A stretch of DNA of 64,000 bases from Erwinia sp. E602 (GCF_018141005.1 NZ_CP046582.1:2790001-2854000), one strand, 5' to 3'; counted from the stretch's first letter, positions 54,792 through 64,000 are shown. The notes: generated by a model not told the origin, from the letters alone. A program made the numbers and translations.

Positions 54792-56315
54792 TCAGAAGAA
54801 GCCCAGCGGCTGCACGCTGTAGCTGACCAGCAGGTTTTTGGTTTGCTGGTAGTGATCGAGCATCATCTTATGGGTTTCACGGCCGATGCCGGATTTCTTG
54901 TAGCCGCCGAACGCGGCGTGCGCCGGGTAAAGGTGATAACAGTTGGTCCACACCCGCCCCGCCTTGATCGCCCGCCCGACGCGATAGGCGCGGTTAATAT
55001 CCCGCGTCCACACCCCTGCCCCCAGCCCGTAAATAGAGTCATTGGCAATGGCGATGGCCTCCGCTTCATCCTTAAAGGTGGTAATACCGATCACCGGCCC
55101 GAAGATCTCCTCCTGGAACACGCGCATGCTGTTGGTGCCCTTCAGCAGGGTCGGCTGGATGTAGTAGCCGCTGTCCAGACCCTCGCCGAGTTTTTCCACC
55201 CCACCGCCGGTGAGGATTTCCGCCCCCTCTTTCTGCGCAATCTCCAGATAAGAGAGGATCTTATCAAACTGCTGCTGCGACGCCTGCGCGCCGACCATGG
55301 TGTCGGTATCCAGCGGGTCGCCGCGCTTAATGGTTTTCACCCGCTTCATCACCGCGGCGATAAAGGGCTCGTAGATTGACTCCTGCACCAGCGCACGCGA
55401 CGGGCAGGTACAGATTTCGCCCTGGTTGAGGAAACCGAGCACCACCCCTTCGGCGGCTTTCTCAATAAAGGACTCTTCCGCCTGCATAATGTCTTCGAAG
55501 AAGATATTCGGCGACTTGCCGCCCAGTTCAACGGTGGACGGGATCAGGTTTTTCGCCGCCAGCTCGAGGATATGACCGCCGGTGGCGGTGGAGCCGGTGA
55601 ACGCCACCTTGGCGATGCGCGGATGTGACGCCAGCGCTTCACCGGCTTCGCGACCAAAGCCGTGGATCACGTTAAGCACGCCCTTCGGCAGCAGGTCGCC
55701 TATCAGCTCCACAAACAGGGTGATCGACAGCGGGGTCTGCTCGGCGGGTTTCAGCACCACGCAGTTACCGGCGGCCAGCGCCGGGGCCAGTTTCCACGCC
55801 GCCATCAGCAGCGGGAAGTTCCACGGAATAATCTGCGCCACCACCCCCAGCGGTTCGTGGAAATGGTAGGCGGCGGTAAACTCATCGATTTCCGCCGCCG
55901 ATCCTTCCTGGGCGCGAATGCAGCCGGCGAAGTAGCGGAAGTGGTCAACGGCCAGCGGCAGGTCGGCGGCCAGCGTTTCGCGCACCGGCTTGCCGTTATC
56001 CCAGGTCTCATTCACCGCCAGCGTTTCCAGATGTTCTTCAAGCCGGTCGGCAATTTTCAGCAGCGCCAGCGAACGCGCCTGCACCGAAGTTTTCCCCCAG
56101 GCCTCTGCCGCCGCGTGGGCGGCATCCAGCGCCTTCTCCACGTCGGCAATACCCGAACGCGGGAACTCACCGATGGTCGAGCCGTTGACCGGCGAGGTAT
56201 TGGTAAAGTAGAGGCCGTTCACCGGCGCGACAAATTCACCGTTAATGTAGTTACCGTAATGCTTTTTCAGCGTAATCAGTGAATCGTGGTTTCCCGGATA
56301 GGCATAGCGCATCAT
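54792..56315 (-). CDS. Aldehyde dehydrogenase, AldB/ExaC family
   Basis: 507 residues, NAD(P)+-dependent oxidation of aldehydes to acids. Family marks: [32 protein letters not shown] (cofactor), FTGSTATGG, the catalytic Glu in VELGGKSPN and the catalytic Cys in [20 protein letters not shown], and [24 protein letters not shown]. Closest by memory to E. coli AldB (512 residues) over its full length. The start has GGGG and two consecutive ATG codons. Monocistronic. Substrate probably acetaldehyde or other short aldehydes. Confidence 0.93.
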   Translation of the reverse strand: MMRYAYPGNHDSLITLKKHYGNYINGEFVAPVNGLYFTNTSPVNGSTIGEFPRSGIADVEKALDAAHAAAEAWGKTSVQARSLALLKIADRLEEHLETLAVNETWDNGKPVRETLAADLPLAVDHFRYFAGCIRAQEGSAAEIDEFTAAYHFHEPLGVVAQIIPWNFPLLMAAWKLAPALAAGNCVVLKPAEQTPLSITLFVELIGDLLPKGVLNVIHGFGREAGEALASHPRIAKVAFTGSTATGGHILELAAKNLIPSTVELGGKSPNIFFEDIMQAEESFIEKAAEGVVLGFLNQGEICTCPSRALVQESIYEPFIAAVMKRVKTIKRGDPLDTDTMVGAQASQQQFDKILSYLEIAQKEGAEILTGGGVEKLGEGLDSGYYIQPTLLKGTNSMRVFQEEIFGPVIGITTFKDEAEAIAIANDSIYGLGAGVWTRDINRAYRVGRAIKAGRVWTNCYHLYPAHAAFGGYKKSGIGRETHKMMLDHYQQTKNLLVSYSVQPLGFF

Positions 56316-56451
56316 CGTTCCCCTTTATCATCCACTCGCCGCAGCGAACCATTGTTAACAATTGAATAACTCACAGTTAACAATAACAACCGATACTGAA
56401 ATGTCAGACAGGCGATGATGAAACTGTGACGCAGGCGTAAGGAAAGTGATG

Positions 56452-56778
56452 CTACCCGCGGCTGCCCCCTACTGCGGGTCGGAAAACAGAGCGGTTATGA
56501 TAAGGACGCCGGCCAGGATCCTGTGCGTTGCGGCACAGATTGCTGCCTGGTGAATCTTCCTTCAGCAGCGGTGCAGGCTTCGGCGGCAGGTTATAAATCT
56601 CTCTGATCTCCGCCTCGGTACGTATAATTCTCACGCCCTCAGGGGTGTTTATAGTGCCGGTAATTTCTCCTCTTTTGAACGCCTGCCATATCTCTGCATG
56701 TCGGGCTGCATTGCGCAATTTCCGCTCGTTGACGGGCTCAGCTTTCCTTCTGGTAACACGTTTGCGTGCGTATGACAT
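56452..56778 (-). CDS. Unknown small basic protein, second gene of an overlapping pair
   Basis: 108 residues. The N-terminus is very basic (MSYARKRVTRRKAEPVNERKLRNAARHAEI), and a WQAFKRGEITGTINTPEGVRIIRTEAEIREIYNLPP segment may be an ordered core; the C-terminus looks disordered. It overlaps the previous gene by 41 bases. I do not recognise a family. The pair sits between aldehyde dehydrogenase and an amidotransferase gene and might be a toxin-antitoxin or phage-derived unit, but nothing proves this. Confidence 0.55.
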   Translation of the reverse strand: MSYARKRVTRRKAEPVNERKLRNAARHAEIWQAFKRGEITGTINTPEGVRIIRTEAEIREIYNLPPKPAPLLKEDSPGSNLCRNAQDPGRRPYHNRSVFRPAVGGSRG

Positions 56779-57211
56779 ATCCTCTCCTGTCTGGGTCTAA
56801 GCCAGATTCCAGCGTGGTGCCTTTACCCAGCCTGCGGTTAATAATTCTGGTATAGACTTCAGCGAGCGCTTTTCTTTCGGCGCTGAAGACGTACATTCCT
56901 CCACGATATTGCTGGTAATGATCGTCAATGACCTTCTCTATTTTCCTGAGAACCAGCACCGGTGACACGCTTTGTTGAGCCGGTGGCTGAAAGCGCGTAT
57001 TTTTAGTAATATTTTCAGCCAAATCAAAGGTCACTTCCCAGCAGCCTCTCGCACTGAACTGATAGTATTTTGGGAAGATTACCGATGAATCATACAGATT
57101 CCCGGCAGATATGCGTTGCAGCTTAACCTGATACTCGACGCCTTTAGTTTCAAAAAATGCCACTGATAACGTCGAGTATTGGGAAAGGATAAATTGCGTA
57201 AACTCAGTCAT
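56738..57211 (-). CDS. Unknown protein, first gene of an overlapping pair
   Basis: 157 residues (MTEFTQFILSQYSTLSVAFFETKGVEYQ onward), mixed alpha/beta, with KIEKVIDDHYQQYRGGMYVFSAERKALAEVYTRIINRRLGKG near the C-terminus. The ribosome site GAGGGG lies about ten bases upstream. GC is lower than the flanking genes. No family recognised. It overlaps the next small gene and both are probably translated together. Confidence 0.6.
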   Translation of the reverse strand: MTEFTQFILSQYSTLSVAFFETKGVEYQVKLQRISAGNLYDSSVIFPKYYQFSARGCWEVTFDLAENITKNTRFQPPAQQSVSPVLVLRKIEKVIDDHYQQYRGGMYVFSAERKALAEVYTRIINRRLGKGTTLESGLDPDRRGYVIRTQTCYQKES

Positions 57212-57340
57212 ACAAATCCCCTCTGAATACAGGTTCTGAATTTACCCCTCTTATTTAATTGTTGTCATAAGCAATGTAATTAACAGGAAGACGACATACA
57301 AAATAACGTTGTATGCCGTTTGCATTACATTAATTTGCGA

Positions 57341-58063
57341 TCAGGCACGCAGCGCCTGCGGCTGTTCACCGAGCAGAAACTCGCGCATCAACTGCAGCGG
57401 CCAGCGGGCTTCCTGCTGGTGCTGCATCAGGCTCACCACTTCGCTGGCGGGCAGGCTGTTCTGCAGGCAGGCGGTCATGATTCTGCCGGTGAACTCCGGG
57501 TGGAACTGCACCGACAGCGCATGGGGGGTGTAGCGCAGGATCTGGCAGGGTTCCAGCTCCGATGCGGCCAGCACCTGTGCGCCCGGTGGTGGCGTCAGCA
57601 CCGACTGGCGGTGCGACAGCCAGGCGGAAAAACTCCCCGGCAGCGCGGCCAGCAGCGGATCCTGGCCGCACGCATCATCGCGGTGCAGCTGCTGCAGACC
57701 GCGCTCCCAGCCGTTCGGGTTATCGCCGACTTCGCCACCCAGCGCATAGGCCATCAGCTGATGGCCGTAGCAGACGCCCAGCAGCGGCAGCCGGGCCTGC
57801 ACCGCTACGCGGATCCACGCGGCGGTACGCTCGCTCCACTCCGCATGATCGGTGACCATCGCCCAGGAGCCGCTCAGTACGGCCGCAGAGATTGTCGCCG
57901 GATCGGGCAGCGGTTCGCCGAGATGCGGCTGCACCACCACGTACTCGCCCTCGCGCAGCGCCAGCGCCTCGACGAACCACTGACGCTGTTCGCCCACCTC
58001 GCGGCTGACCGGCTGCGGCGGGGTTTCCAGTTGAATAATGGCTAAGGGTAATTTCACGCTCAT
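57341..58063 (-). CDS. Class I glutamine amidotransferase-like protein (GuaA-type domain)
   Basis: 240 residues from MSVKLPLAIIQLETPP (ATG 58061-58063; AGGAG ten bases upstream). The Cys-His-Glu triad is visible: C in LLGVCYGHQLMAYALGG, H in SVQFHPEF, E two residues later. GSWAMVTDHAEW is the oxyanion-side loop. Stand-alone members of this family include YfeJ-like and gamma-glutamyl-hydrolysing enzymes; no synthase partner is adjacent, so the reaction is not defined. Confidence 0.87.
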   Translation of the reverse strand: MSVKLPLAIIQLETPPQPVSREVGEQRQWFVEALALREGEYVVVQPHLGEPLPDPATISAAVLSGSWAMVTDHAEWSERTAAWIRVAVQARLPLLGVCYGHQLMAYALGGEVGDNPNGWERGLQQLHRDDACGQDPLLAALPGSFSAWLSHRQSVLTPPPGAQVLAASELEPCQILRYTPHALSVQFHPEFTGRIMTACLQNSLPASEVVSLMQHQQEARWPLQLMREFLLGEQPQALRA

Positions 58064-58299
58064 GGTCGCTGGCTCCTGCCTTGTGAGATTCGAATCATCA
58101 TTAAATAATCGCATGTCGTTGAAAAGCTGTCTTATAACTTTTACCGATGACCTTATCCTGCTCGCCCTACGGCCGGGGCGGCCACACGGGCGCTGAAGGG
58201 GTCAAAAAATGAAATAAAGGTGCCGTTTCGGCTCTCAGCGACGTCATTTCATGCCATGATAAGCACTGTTACGTTTTCTGCGCGTTTAAGGATCCTGCG

Positions 58300-59205
58300 G
58301 TGGCTCTGCGTCATTTTTTTCTGGTTTTGCTGGTGGTTTCAATCTGGGCTTTCAATAACATCGCCATTAAATGGGGGCTGCAGGATCTGCCGCCGCTGCT
58401 GATGACGACGCTGCGTTTTATCGTGGTGGCGCTGATTCTGCTGCCCTTTACCCGCGTAACGCGGCACCAGCTGGCTTACCTGCTGCCGCTGGCCTTTACC
58501 TTCGGCTTTATGCATTTCTCGCTGCTGTTCGTCAGCCTGAGCCTGACCGATGCCGGCACGGCGGCGGTGATCGTACAGCTGGGCACGCCGATTGCCATGC
58601 TACTGGCGATGGTGGTGTTAAAAGAGAAGCTGAAGCTGGTACAGCTGCTGGGCATTGCCGTTTCGCTCTCCGGGGTGGTGGTGCTTTCGGGCAGCCCGAC
58701 CATCTCCAGCGGGTGGGTGCTGCTGCTTCTGCTGACCAGCGCCTTCGGCTGGGCCGTCAGCAATATGATCGTTAAAAAATCGCCGCCGATCGGCCCGCTG
58801 ACCCTGACCGGCTGGCTGTCGTTCCTGGCGATCCCGATGGTCGGCGGTGCTTCCTGGCTGACCGAATCCGACCAGCTGACATTACTGCTACACTCAAGCT
58901 GGCGCGGCTGGTTTGGCATTCTGTTCAGCGCCATCGGCTCGTCGATTGTCGCCTATTCGCTGTGGTACAGCCTGCTGCGCCACTATAATGTCAACCTGAT
59001 CATGCCTTATTCACTGCTGACGCCGGTGCTGGCTGTGGTGATGGGCGTGACCATTCTGGGCGACAGCCTGAACGGCTTTAAGGTGGCCGGGGCGCTGCTG
59101 GTGATTCTCGGTACCGCGATTGCGGTGCTCAACCTGCGCAACCTGCGCATGCATGCCCGCCTCTCCAGGCTGCGGCTGCCGCGCCGCCGCAACCGTTCTC
59201 ACTGA
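58300..59205 (+). CDS. EamA-family (DMT) transporter
   Basis: 301 residues from a GTG with AAGGA seven bases upstream. Ten TM helices in two EamA repeats (first beginning FFLVLLVVSIWAFNNIAIKWGL, second GWVLLLLLTSAFGWAVSNMIVKK), and a short Arg-rich C-terminus. Members export metabolites such as amino acids. The CoA-transferase gene starts 17 bases after its stop and may be co-transcribed. Substrate unknown. Confidence 0.9.
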   Translation: MALRHFFLVLLVVSIWAFNNIAIKWGLQDLPPLLMTTLRFIVVALILLPFTRVTRHQLAYLLPLAFTFGFMHFSLLFVSLSLTDAGTAAVIVQLGTPIAMLLAMVVLKEKLKLVQLLGIAVSLSGVVVLSGSPTISSGWVLLLLLTSAFGWAVSNMIVKKSPPIGPLTLTGWLSFLAIPMVGGASWLTESDQLTLLLHSSWRGWFGILFSAIGSSIVAYSLWYSLLRHYNVNLIMPYSLLTPVLAVVMGVTILGDSLNGFKVAGALLVILGTAIAVLNLRNLRMHARLSRLRLPRRRNRSH

Positions 59206-59221
59206 ATATCAGGAGGGAAGC

Positions 59222-60634
59222 ATGGAGAGTGAGCTGATGACCACGCTGTGGCAGCAGCTGTGGCATGGTTTACGTTACGATACCACCCCACTACCGCCGC
59301 TGCAGGTCAGCGGTGACGCGGCGTTAACCGCCGCGTTTCCGGTCAGTGAACTGGCGGCTACCAGCATCGCGCTGGCGGCACAGGCGGCCGCCAGCCTGAC
59401 CGGCAATCCACAGCCGCCACGTATCGATGGCATACTGGCTTCGCGCTGGTTCCACCAGGCGCTGCGGCCGATCGGCCACGCGCTTCCCTCCCTCTGGGAC
59501 GCCTTCGCCGGTGATTACGCCACCGCCGACGGCTGGATCCGCCTGCATACCAACGCCCCACACCACCGCGAGGCGATGGAGCAGGTGCTGGGGCGGCACC
59601 GCGACCGGCAGCAGCTGGCTGAGACGCTGCAGCGGCATAACGCCATCGCGCTGGAAGAGGAGGTGGTCGCCGCCGGGGGCTGCGCCGCCGCGTTACGCAG
59701 CGAAGCGGCGTGGCTGGCCCACCCCCACGGGCACACGGTCGGCCGTGAAGCGCTGATTGAACAGAACCTGCAGCCCGTCGGCCCGCCGCCGCGCTGGCCG
59801 CTGCCCCCCGCGCGCCCGCTGCACGGCGTGCGGGTGCTTGACCTGACGCGGATTATTGCCGGACCGGTGGCCAGCCGCTTCCTCGCCGGGCTGGGGGCGG
59901 ACGTGCTGCGTCTGGATCCGCCGGGCTGGCAGGAGCCGGTACTGGAACAGGAGGTGACGCTGGGCAAGCGCTGCGCGCGGCTTGATTTGAAGTGTGCCGA
60001 CGGACGTCGCCAGTTTGAGCTGCTGTTAAGCCAGAGCGACGTGCTGATCCACGGCTACCGGGCCGATGCGTTAAGCCGCCTCGGCTATGACGAAGAACGG
60101 CTGCAGGAGCTGAGCCCGGGGCTGATTGACGTCAGCCTCAACGCCTGGGGCTGGAGCGGGCCGTGGCGCAACCGGCGCGGCTTTGACAGCCTGGTGCAGA
60201 TGGCCTGCGGGCTGGCGGACGCCGGACGCCAGCGTTTCGGCGGCGATGCGCCGGTTCCCTTACCGGTACAGGCGCTGGATCACGCCACCGGCTACCTGAT
60301 GGCGGCGACGGTGCTGGAGGGGATGCGCCAGCGCGTGCTGCATCACAACGGCTTCAGCGCCCGGCTGTCGCTGGCGCGCACCGCCTGCCTGCTGCAGGAG
60401 CACCCCTATCCGCCGACCGTGCAGCCCGGCGGCCTGCCGCCGCAAAGCGCCGCCGACGAAGAGCAGGAGCTGGCGCTCACCGGGTGGGGCCTTGCCGCCC
60501 GGCTGCGTTCGCCGTTCTGGCTGCCCGGCACGCCGCTGCTATGGTCGCGGAGTCCCTCGCCGTTAGGCTCGGCGCTGCCGCGCTGGCAGAGCCTGCATCT
60601 GGCGGGAAGGCACAGCGGGGATTACGGGGGGTAA
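59222..60634 (+). CDS. CoA-transferase family III (CaiB/BaiF) protein
   Basis: 470 residues from the ATG at 59222 with AGGAGG upstream. The family core begins near 205: LHGVRVLDLTRIIAGPVASRFLAGLGADVLRLDPPGW, then LGKRCARLDLKCADGRRQFELLLSQSDVLIHGYRADALSRLGYD and LIDVSLNAWGWSGPWRNRRGFDSLVQMACGLAD. The D of RGFDS aligns with the catalytic Asp of family III enzymes. An N-terminal region of about 200 residues precedes the core and looks like a divergent copy of the family's second half, so domain order is unusual for CaiB but known in double-domain members. Substrate unknown. Confidence 0.83.
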   Translation: MESELMTTLWQQLWHGLRYDTTPLPPLQVSGDAALTAAFPVSELAATSIALAAQAAASLTGNPQPPRIDGILASRWFHQALRPIGHALPSLWDAFAGDYATADGWIRLHTNAPHHREAMEQVLGRHRDRQQLAETLQRHNAIALEEEVVAAGGCAAALRSEAAWLAHPHGHTVGREALIEQNLQPVGPPPRWPLPPARPLHGVRVLDLTRIIAGPVASRFLAGLGADVLRLDPPGWQEPVLEQEVTLGKRCARLDLKCADGRRQFELLLSQSDVLIHGYRADALSRLGYDEERLQELSPGLIDVSLNAWGWSGPWRNRRGFDSLVQMACGLADAGRQRFGGDAPVPLPVQALDHATGYLMAATVLEGMRQRVLHHNGFSARLSLARTACLLQEHPYPPTVQPGGLPPQSAADEEQELALTGWGLAARLRSPFWLPGTPLLWSRSPSPLGSALPRWQSLHLAGRHSGDYGG

Positions 60635-60645
60635 TCCCTGCCCCC

Positions 60646-61218
60646 TTACTCCGTCTCTTCTTCGCCGCCCTCTTCCTGCTCGGCCAGCTCGTCGCGCATG
60701 GTCTGCAGCGCCTCGCGGCTGATTGCGGCCAGGGTGCGGTAAAACGCGGTGCCCGCGTGGGCTTCCACCTTACCGAGGAAGGCACCGCACCACGGCAGCA
60801 GATACTCGTCAAACAGCGTGACCTGGGCCAGATACTCATCGGCCTCCGACTGGTCTTCCAGCCAGGAGGCGGCCAGCAGCAGCGCACCGATATGATCGGC
60901 CGGCGCATCGCTCAGCGGCATGCCACGGCTGGATAAAAAGGCGCGCACGTCGGCTTCTTTCGGGCCGTTCTCCCACTGCGACGCGTAAGGCGGCACCTTA
61001 CACTCGCTGCCGACGAACAGCGCGTTATAGTCGCTGGCCAGCAGCTGCGGGTCGCAGTTCTGCTGCAGGCGGGTTAACAGCTCATCCTGCTCCAGCGGCC
61101 AGTGCTGCTGCAGCTTGCCTTCACGCAGCAGGGTGAACAGCGGCACCAGCAGCGGGTCCTGCGGCTGGCGGTTGTACAGCGAACCAAGAATGCGGCAAAG
61201 GATGGAGAATTCGTTCAT
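60646..61218 (-). CDS. ycdY: TorD/DmsD-family molecular chaperone YcdY
   Basis: 190 residues, all-alpha, very like E. coli YcdY along its length: MNEFSILCRILGSLYNRQPQDPLLVPLFTLLREGKL, SDYNALFVGSECKVPPYASQWE, GMPLSDAPADHIGALLLAASWLEDQSE, YLLPWCGAFLGKVEAHAGTAFYRTLA. In E. coli YcdY follows ycdX (a zinc phosphatase) and has been linked with swarming; here ycdX is not adjacent. C-terminus is acidic. Confidence 0.92.
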   Translation of the reverse strand: MNEFSILCRILGSLYNRQPQDPLLVPLFTLLREGKLQQHWPLEQDELLTRLQQNCDPQLLASDYNALFVGSECKVPPYASQWENGPKEADVRAFLSSRGMPLSDAPADHIGALLLAASWLEDQSEADEYLAQVTLFDEYLLPWCGAFLGKVEAHAGTAFYRTLAAISREALQTMRDELAEQEEGGEEETE

Positions 61219-61416
61219 AATGGGATTCCGGTTAAATTGAGTGACACTGTCACATCAGGCCGGGCGTTATCAGGGTCAGAGTGACCGACTGAGCACGGCC
61301 GACGGCGGTGGATTGCCGCGAAGTATATAACAGCTGTAGGGTGAGGAAGTGACTTTATTCCCTGTGCGCCAGTCATTCTGATTGCCAACACGAAGCGGGC
61401 ACCTTCTGCTCTACCC

Positions 61417-62295
61417 TTATTCTTTAAACAGGTATCCAGGATTACCCGCAATTCCGGGATTAATGGCATACAGATCTCCGGCATCAGGGTATTTAACCAG
61501 CTCCGCGGCCGTCATTCCAAAACGTGCCGTGGTTATGAATAACGTCTCAAGCCCCTTTCCCCCGAAGCAGCAGCTGGTTGGCCGCGGAACCGGCATTGCC
61601 ACGTAATCACTCATGCATCCGTTGCGGTCATAGCGTAACAGACATGCCCCATTGAACTGACAGACCCATATACCCCCTTCTTCATCCAGAGCGATACCAT
61701 CAGGGCGTCCCAGCCTGGCCGGTGTTTTAACAAACAACCTGATATTTTCTGGCATACCCTTCGCGTTATAGGTTGCCTGAAAAATTGAGCACGCAACTGA
61801 ATCGACAAAATACAGGGTATTCCCATCTTCCGACCATGCAAGCCCGTTAGGCAACGCAATCTCCGGCGTGATTAAACAGGCATTGTCCCTGTTATCGAAC
61901 TGGTACAGCGCACCGGATTTGCGCTCCGGCCCCTCATGCATGAGTCCGGTAATAAAACGCCCCTGTGGATCGCAAGCCCCGTCGTTAAAACGATAGCCCG
62001 CTCCCTCCTGAACGCCTGCATGAATCTGGCTTACGTTACCGGTGCCGATGTCGAGCATGGCAACGCTTGCATCCTCAGTGAAGATTAAATTGCCTTTGTC
62101 GGTCAGCGCCAGGGCGCCAGTGCGCGCTGCTGACTTATGAACAGTTGCAAACCGTCCGTCGGGCAACAACGCATTTATCCTTCCGCCAGTGATATCCACA
62201 AAATACAGAACACCGCTCTGGTTATTCCAGACCGGGCTTTCGCCGAGCTCAGCGCCGACGCTGGCAATGCGGCGTAAACCGTAATTATCAGGCAT
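61417..62295 (-). CDS. SMP-30/gluconolactonase family protein
   Basis: 292 residues forming the six-bladed propeller of the SMP-30/gluconolaconase/LRE family: LGESPVWNNQSGVLYFVDITGGRI (metal-ligand Glu in GESPVW), YRFNDGACDPQGRFITG (Asn and Asp ligands), LPNGLAWSEDGNTLYFVDS, and RPDGIALDEEGGIWVC. Likely a sugar lactone hydrolase. It follows an SDR gene by 1 base, so the pair would oxidise a sugar or polyol and open the lactone. Confidence 0.9.
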   Translation of the reverse strand: MPDNYGLRRIASVGAELGESPVWNNQSGVLYFVDITGGRINALLPDGRFATVHKSAARTGALALTDKGNLIFTEDASVAMLDIGTGNVSQIHAGVQEGAGYRFNDGACDPQGRFITGLMHEGPERKSGALYQFDNRDNACLITPEIALPNGLAWSEDGNTLYFVDSVACSIFQATYNAKGMPENIRLFVKTPARLGRPDGIALDEEGGIWVCQFNGACLLRYDRNGCMSDYVAMPVPRPTSCCFGGKGLETLFITTARFGMTAAELVKYPDAGDLYAINPGIAGNPGYLFKE

Positions 62296-62296
62296 T

Positions 62297-63169
62297 TCAG
62301 GACTCTTTTATCTGCTGCCACTGACGGGCAATGTCCGCCACGCTTTCGCATTCGACACGCGTCAGATCGGTGGGATAAACAACGCCAGGGTTCTCACAAA
62401 AACGTGTTGCGGTGAACTGACCATTGCTGGCACGCAGGATGTAGCCCGTGTCCTGACACAACGGACTCGCCAGGTAAAGGGCTCCCGGGGCTACCCACTC
62501 CGGTTTGAGGTCAAGCGGGGGCTGCGCACTCCCCCACATGCGCGTTCTGGCAACCGGAGAGATGCTGTTAACCAGAATGCCATGCTGTTCGCCTTCCTGG
62601 CTCAGGGCATTCATGATACCTATCTGAGCCATCTTGCCCGCAGCGTAAGCCACAAGGCCGGGCTGCGCATAACGCTGAAACATGGCACGATCGGAGGTAG
62701 TAAACACGATTCGCGGGGAAGAGGAGTGCTTAAGGTATGCCCAGGCACATTTACTCAACCAGATCGGTGCGCGAAGGTTGATGGCAACGGCTCGCTCAAT
62801 GAAGTCTTCATCCTGGTCTTCGATAAGCTGGTAGTCCACCCAGCCTGCGTTGTGGATCAGGATGTCAAGTTTACCAAACCCTGTTACCGCCAGCGCTATA
62901 AGCTCCCTGCAGCACGCTTCGTTATCCAGGCGTCCGCTGTGTGAAAGCAGTTGCCCGCTGTCGGCGCGCAGGGTGCGAACAGCTTCTGCGATCACATCCT
63001 CAGTGGCTCCTTCACCCGACCGGTTGGTGCCAGGGTCGCTGATAACAACCCGCGCACCGTGATCTAACAACAACTGCGCATATGCGCGTCCCAGCCCCTG
63101 CCCGGCACCGGTGACGATCGCGACCTTATCCTTTAAAAGCGCATCTGCAGGTTGGTTTTTATGACTCAT
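62297..63169 (-). CDS. Short-chain dehydrogenase/reductase
   Basis: 290 residues from MSHKNQPADALLKDK (ATG 63167-63169, GGAGA six bases upstream). Rossmann site VAIVTGAGQGLGRAYA, NAG motif (IHNAGWVDYQ), candidate catalytic Ser in IVFTTSDRAMF, YxxxK as YAAGK, and NSISPVART. The NDxxD-like Asp (VVISDPG) suggests NAD+ preference. It precedes the lactonase gene and follows the LysR gene on the same strand, so a LysR-controlled sugar-oxidation unit is likely. Substrate unknown. Confidence 0.9.
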   Translation of the reverse strand: MSHKNQPADALLKDKVAIVTGAGQGLGRAYAQLLLDHGARVVISDPGTNRSGEGATEDVIAEAVRTLRADSGQLLSHSGRLDNEACCRELIALAVTGFGKLDILIHNAGWVDYQLIEDQDEDFIERAVAINLRAPIWLSKCAWAYLKHSSSPRIVFTTSDRAMFQRYAQPGLVAYAAGKMAQIGIMNALSQEGEQHGILVNSISPVARTRMWGSAQPPLDLKPEWVAPGALYLASPLCQDTGYILRASNGQFTATRFCENPGVVYPTDLTRVECESVADIARQWQQIKES

Positions 63170-63272
63170 GCTGAATCTCCGTGAACAAGAATGTCCCAAT
63201 GATGGGATAGCTCACGCAGTCAGTAAAATATCTTATTTGTAGCTTAATAATATCTGTGTCGTCTCAATCCAG

Positions 63273-64000
63273 TCAAAGCTGCATGGCCCTGCGTATCTCC
63301 TCGATTAATTTGTCCCGGATGAGGGAGTCCGATCGCGCATTCCACCCCATCAGCAGTTCTGTGTGCTGCAGTTCTGCCGGTGCATCGACTTCGAGCGGCC
63401 TGAATATCACGTCTTCCCGCGCCTCCTGCGCCAGTGAGGCGGGTAGCAGTGCAACGCCGAAGCCGCTGGCAACAAGCGCCACGAGCGTCTGCAGCTGCCG
63501 GGCCTGTTGTGAAATGTGAGGTCTGAATCCTGCGGCTTCGCAGAGCTGCATCATCTGGTCATGAAAACCGTGCCCGAGGTGGCGCGGGGCCGAAACAAAG
63601 TGCTCATCTTGAAGTGCTGAGAGTTGAATGGTTCGACAATATGCAAGGCGGTGTGTGGCAGGCAGAGCGATCACAACAGGCTCAAGCAATAGGGAGTCGA
63701 AACGCAGGTCAGGCGCACTTCTGCCTGACGGGCGCATAAATCCCAAATCCGCGCGTCCCTGCTCAAGCGCTTCAATCTGCTCCTGGGTCGTTGCCTCCTG
63801 CATTGTGAAGGTGACGGCCGGATAGGCAGCACGAAAGTTTCTCAGTGCGCGCAGCAGGGGGACATAACCGGCAATGCTGATAAAGGTCAGGGTGAGGTGG
63901 CCTTCAATTCCCTGCGACACGCGACGTGTTTTTTCAACGCCCTCATCAAGAGTACGCAACACCTCTCGCGCGGATTCGAGGAAACTTACTCCCGCAGGCG
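63273..64000 (-). CDS. LysR-family transcriptional regulator (5' end cut by window)
   Basis: About 242 codons are present; the N-terminal helix-turn-helix lies beyond base 64000. The frame continues without stop from the window edge (PAGVSFLESAREVLRTLDEGVEKTRR), the linker helix after the DNA-binding domain, and then the LysR substrate-binding domain: GHLTLTFISIAGYVPLLRALRNFRAAYPAV, QIEALEQGRADLGFMRP, VALVASGFGVALLPASL. It lies upstream of the SDR and lactonase genes on the same strand, 103 bases from the SDR start; a small palindrome TCCCA-ATGA-TGGGA (63194-63207) in that gap could be part of its site. Confidence 0.9.
   Translation of the reverse strand, partial: PAGVSFLESAREVLRTLDEGVEKTRRVSQGIEGHLTLTFISIAGYVPLLRALRNFRAAYPAVTFTMQEATTQEQIEALEQGRADLGFMRPSGRSAPDLRFDSLLLEPVVIALPATHRLAYCRTIQLSALQDEHFVSAPRHLGHGFHDQMMQLCEAAGFRPHISQQARQLQTLVALVASGFGVALLPASLAQEAREDVIFRPLEVDAPAELQHTELLMGWNARSDSLIRDKLIEEIRRAMQL

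Overview
The window looks like chromosomal DNA of an enterobacterium, most likely Erwiniaceae (Erwinia/Pantoea-like). The flhDC-motAB-cheAW, otsBA, basRS-eptA, hemB, ycdY and mnaT products resemble their E. coli counterparts closely, the backbone is GC-rich, and gene order near flhDC is enteric (flhDC next to otsBA). The genus is inferred; no rRNA or other phylogenetic marker is present.

Layout. 1-4257 (minus strand) holds cheR (cut by the window edge) and two Tsr-like chemoreceptors, each with its own sigma-28 promoter. 4431-25948 (minus) is a type VI secretion (T6SS) island. 26483-32028 (minus) is cheW, cheA, motB, motA, flhC and flhD. In E. coli tar/tap follow cheW directly, so the T6SS island sits inside what is normally one motility/chemotaxis locus. 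A terminator after cheW and the private sigma-28 promoters of the receptors keep the two parts separately expressed.

The T6SS island encodes baseplate (TssK, TssF, TssG), membrane complex (TssJ, TssL, TssM), an OmpA-like peptidoglycan anchor, the spike (VgrG, PAAR) and three effector/immunity modules: PAAR-Ntox44, a GH19/M23-like wall hydrolase with a periplasmic immunity protein, and a papain/C39-like cysteine peptidase with an immunity lipoprotein. No gene for sheath (TssB/C), tube (Hcp), TssE, TssA or ClpV is visible. A broken second copy of the vgrG 3' end lies between the two VgrG-linked effector modules, which suggests that VgrG tail, effector and immunity gene are exchanged as a cassette.

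32029-64000 is mostly housekeeping and metabolic: trehalose synthesis (otsBA), the PmrAB two-component system with the lipid A phosphoethanolamine transferase eptA, a lone ABC six-TM domain with a TetR repressor and paired operators, a DUF1275 membrane protein, a peptide/opine-type ABC importer with fused ATPases, mnaT, an XRE-cupin regulator, hemB, a CPA1 antiporter, a GGDEF-EAL protein, an MFS transporter followed by a hexanucleotide repeat, an AldB-like dehydrogenase, two unknown overlapping genes, a glutamine amidotransferase, an EamA transporter, a CaiB-family CoA-transferase, ycdY, and an SDR/SMP-30 pair with a LysR gene cut by the right edge. No tRNA, rRNA, insertion sequence or CRISPR array was seen.
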